Assembly (NCBI GenBank): GCA_020201305.1
Contig: JAIVHC010000170.1
Location: 1 to 8,659, forward strand
Reading direction: 5' to 3'
Length of the DNA: 8,659 bases
Source: Geobacteraceae bacterium
GTDB lineage: Bacteria > Desulfobacterota > Desulfuromonadia > Desulfuromonadales > Desulfuromonadaceae
Numbering within the stretch: position 1 is the first letter of the stretch; each line of letters starts with the position of its first letter. Shown piece by piece: positions 6,552-8,659 of this stretch. The notes under the pieces were generated by a model that saw nothing but the letters and a program-made list of their open reading frames with translations, was not told the DNA's origin and searched no databases. Both the position numbers and the translations under genes were made by a program.

Positions 6552-7391
6552 TTACAACCCCGCAAACTCCGCCCAAACGGGGCAGTGGTCGGAGGGCTTG
6601 TGCATGGAGCGGATGCTGTAGTCGATACCTGCGCTGTGGCAGTGTGGTTGGAGTGCGGTGCTCGCAAGTATCAGATCGATACGCAGGCCGCGTTTGGGGT
6701 CGCGCTCGAAACCACGGCTGCGGTAGTCGAACCAGCTGTATATTCCGGTGGTTGCAGGATCGATGTGTGCGGGGTCCGGATGGCAGACGCGGTATATGTC
6801 CTCGAGGCCCGTGTCCATAAGGGTGGAGAGCCATTCGCGCTCTTCAGGCAGAAAGCAGCATTTGCCCTGGCGCAGCCAGCGTTTTTCATTATCCTGCCCG
6901 ATGCCTACATCCGCATTTGCAGGGGCAACATTCATATCCCCCACAACTACGAATTTATCCGCAGATGCGGTGTGGTTTTCGAGTAGACGGGTCAGATCTG
7001 CGTAAAACTGCTCTTTGGCGGGAAACTTTGTGGGATGCTCGCGGCTCTCTCCCTGGGGAAAGTAACCGTTGAACACTTTGATGCTTGAACCTGCCGGAGT
7101 GGGATACTCCGCATAGATCAGACGCCGCTGCGAACTGGCATCATCGTGGGGAAAGCCGTATTCTATTGCAAGGGGCTCAGTACGGGACAGAAGGGCGACA
7201 CCGTAGTGCCCCTTCTGCCCGTAACAGTGTACATGGTAGCCGAGTCCTTCAATATCCGCGTAGGGGAACTGGTCGTCATGCACCTTGGTTTCCTGCAGGG
7301 CTATGATATCCGGGGCGTGCGCCTGCATCAGCTCCTGAAGCTGATGCAGGCGTGCACGGATACCATTGACATTGAAGGATACGATCTTCAT
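6552..7391 (-). CDS. xthA: Exodeoxyribonuclease III
   Basis: Cytoplasmic DNA repair enzyme of 279 aa that acts as AP endonuclease, 3'-phosphatase/phosphodiesterase and double-strand 3'-5' exonuclease. It is collinear with E. coli exonuclease III (268 aa) along its length. The active-site residues of the endonuclease/exonuclease/phosphatase fold are all visible: Asn7, Glu34 (LQETKVHDD), Tyr110 (NGYFPQGESREHP), Asp152 and Asn154 (GDMN), Asp239 (GLRIDL) and Asp268-His269 (PSDHCPVW). Conserved blocks GQKGHYGVAL and FLPEERE are also present. A small insertion near residues 206-217, before YSWFDYRS, explains the extra length. The start is 18 nt downstream of the adh stop, preceded by a weak GAGAAG 10 nt from the ATG, so it is probably co-transcribed and translated behind adh. 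Confidence 0.96.
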   Translation of the reverse strand: MKIVSFNVNGIRARLHQLQELMQAHAPDIIALQETKVHDDQFPYADIEGLGYHVHCYGQKGHYGVALLSRTEPLAIEYGFPHDDASSQRRLIYAEYPTPAGSSIKVFNGYFPQGESREHPTKFPAKEQFYADLTRLLENHTASADKFVVVGDMNVAPANADVGIGQDNEKRWLRQGKCCFLPEEREWLSTLMDTGLEDIYRVCHPDPAHIDPATTGIYSWFDYRSRGFERDPKRGLRIDLILASTALQPHCHSAGIDYSIRSMHKPSDHCPVWAEFAGL

Positions 7392-7409
7392 CAGGGCAGA
7401 ACTTCTCGC

Positions 7410-8573
7410 CTAGTCGCAGCGCTTGAGGATGTCGATAATCACATCTTTGGTGTATTCCTCCAGCCCCCACTTCTGCGCGAGCATGGTTGCATTTTCCGCA
7501 ATCGCGGGGATATCTTCGGCGGGGATATCGCCCTCACTCAGATCGATGGGGGCACCAATCTTGCGGAACCACTCCCGCATGGCATCACTGGCGTAGAGGC
7601 CGCGCTCTGCGGTGCTGCCGCCGCTGCAACGGAACACACGATTCGCAAAGCGTGCGAATTTTTGCGGATCGCGCTCCGCCTGATATGCCATCCACGCCGG
7701 GATAACAATGGAAAGCCCGGCGCCGTGATGGATATCGTACATGGCGCTCAGGGAGTGCTCGATCATGTGATTGGGCATGCTGTAGCTGCCGATTCCCGCA
7801 GTAGAGAGGCCATTAAGCGCCAGGGTTGAAGCCCACATCATATTCGCACGCGCGTCCGGATCATCACCCCGCCGCAGGAGACGCTCGGTTGCGCCTTTGA
7901 TTACCTTCACCGTACCTTCTACAAAACGATCCTGGAGTGGGGTTTCGGTATCGGTGCTGGTAAAATAACCCTCAATCAGGTGCGAGATGGCATCCACCCC
8001 GGCGTATGCGGTGTAGTCGGAAGGTACGCTATAGGTGAGTTCGGGGTCGAGAATGGAGGTACGGGGATAAAGGGGAGCGCCGAAGATATTGAACTTCTGC
8101 TGGGTCTTCTCGTTGGTAACCACCCCGCCGCAGTTCATCTCCGAGCCCGTGGCTGCAAGGGTCAGAACCGTTACCAGGGGCAGCGCCTGCTCCACCTTGG
8201 CTTTATCGATGAAAAAATCCCATACATCCCCATCGTAGAGAGCCCCGGCAGCTATCGCCTTTGCCTCATCCAACACGCTGCCACCCCCGGCGGCAAGGAT
8301 CACATCGACGTTCTCTTTTTTCGCCAGTTCCACCCCTTCCTGCGTGTGGCTCAGGACCGGATTGGACTTGACCCCGCCGAACTCTACGTATTCGACTCCC
8401 GCCTCTTTGAGGGATGCGGTGATGCGATCGAAGATTCCGGTTTTTTTCAGGCTGTTCTGCCCGTATACCAGGAGCGCCTTTTTGCCGAATTCGGCGGTTG
8501 CCTTGCCCGCCTTAACTACCTTTCCGGCACCAAAGTCGATTTTTGTCGGATTGTGAAACACAAAGGGCTGCAT
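7410..8573 (-). CDS. Iron-dependent (group III) alcohol dehydrogenase, YqhD/BdhA type
   Basis: Cytoplasmic NAD(P)H-dependent enzyme of 387 aa, the same length as E. coli YqhD, expected to reduce aldehydes to alcohols. The N-terminal dinucleotide-binding domain has YGQNSLKKTG (37-46) and GGGS (96-99). ATGSEMN follows at 141-147. The metal site is complete and at near-identical numbering to YqhD: Asp194 and His198 (DAISH), His269 and His283, with the conserved His273 between them (NHMIEHSLSAM). DARANMMWASTLALNG (240-255) is also typical of this subfamily. The start is supported by AAGGAG on the - strand 6 nt upstream. Only 86 nt of upstream sequence is in the window and I see no convincing promoter there. 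xthA follows 18 nt downstream. The physiological substrate (butanal, short aldehydes, lipid-peroxidation products) cannot be told from sequence; NADPH preference is inferred from the subfamily. Confidence 0.93.
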   Translation of the reverse strand: MQPFVFHNPTKIDFGAGKVVKAGKATAEFGKKALLVYGQNSLKKTGIFDRITASLKEAGVEYVEFGGVKSNPVLSHTQEGVELAKKENVDVILAAGGGSVLDEAKAIAAGALYDGDVWDFFIDKAKVEQALPLVTVLTLAATGSEMNCGGVVTNEKTQQKFNIFGAPLYPRTSILDPELTYSVPSDYTAYAGVDAISHLIEGYFTSTDTETPLQDRFVEGTVKVIKGATERLLRRGDDPDARANMMWASTLALNGLSTAGIGSYSMPNHMIEHSLSAMYDIHHGAGLSIVIPAWMAYQAERDPQKFARFANRVFRCSGGSTAERGLYASDAMREWFRKIGAPIDLSEGDIPAEDIPAIAENATMLAQKWGLEEYTKDVIIDILKRCD

Positions 8574-8659
8574 AAACTCTCCTTTAGATCCTTATTTATT
8601 TGCGCCACTCTAATCTCTGCCGCCCCTCCCCCATGGAACAACGGCATTTCTGCCAATCT

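Noticed and set aside
7146..7829. Long open frame on the + strand across the xthA/adh junction
   Set aside because: It is antisense to two clearly conserved genes, has no ribosome binding site and no recognisable domain.
8574..8659. Sigma54-type promoter upstream of adh (TGGCAG near 8650 on the - strand)
   Set aside because: The -24-like GG has no GC at the required 10-nt spacing, so the -12 element is missing.

Overview
The window reads as chromosomal DNA of a Gram-negative anaerobe or facultative anaerobe of moderately high GC. The basis is a lipobox lipoprotein with a LysM domain, and a TCA-cycle block of malate dehydrogenase followed by a two-subunit, ferredoxin-dependent 2-oxoacid (probably 2-oxoglutarate) oxidoreductase. 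The fused gamma-alpha Kor subunit differs from the separate four-subunit Kor operon I associate with Geobacter. A lineage such as Chrysiogenota or a relative is possible, but this is a guess from gene style and not a demonstrated placement.

Layout on the + strand: (1) the 3' half of aspS enters from the left edge; (2) a LysM lipoprotein gene follows 44 nt later; (3) a gap of about 380 nt holds a sigma70-like promoter, a set of nested inverted repeats that fold as a tight three-way junction, and an intrinsic terminator just upstream of the mdh ribosome binding site; (4) mdh, closed by its own 13-bp hairpin; (5) a second gap of about 350 nt with a probable promoter and a structured leader; (6) korA-korB, 6 nt apart, closed by a strong bidirectional terminator. 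On the - strand, converging on that terminator, a YqhD-type iron-dependent alcohol dehydrogenase gene is followed 18 nt later by an exonuclease III gene (xthA). A stretch of about 260 nt between korB and xthA contains only hairpins.

Functionally, Mdh (malate/oxaloacetate) and KorAB (2-oxoglutarate/succinyl-CoA with low-potential electrons) belong to the oxidative or reductive TCA cycle. They are neighbours but appear to be separate transcription units. The adh-xthA pair could be a small stress module combining aldehyde reduction with repair of abasic or oxidatively damaged DNA; that link is inference from gene order.

The most interesting item is the mdh leader at about 1737-2016. An upstream segment (1804-1813) can pair over 10 contiguous positions with the 5' arm of the terminator (1952-1961), enclosing the three-way junction. 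This is the architecture expected of a transcription-attenuating RNA switch. I could not match it to a known riboswitch class by eye. I see no mobile element, CRISPR array, tRNA or rRNA.
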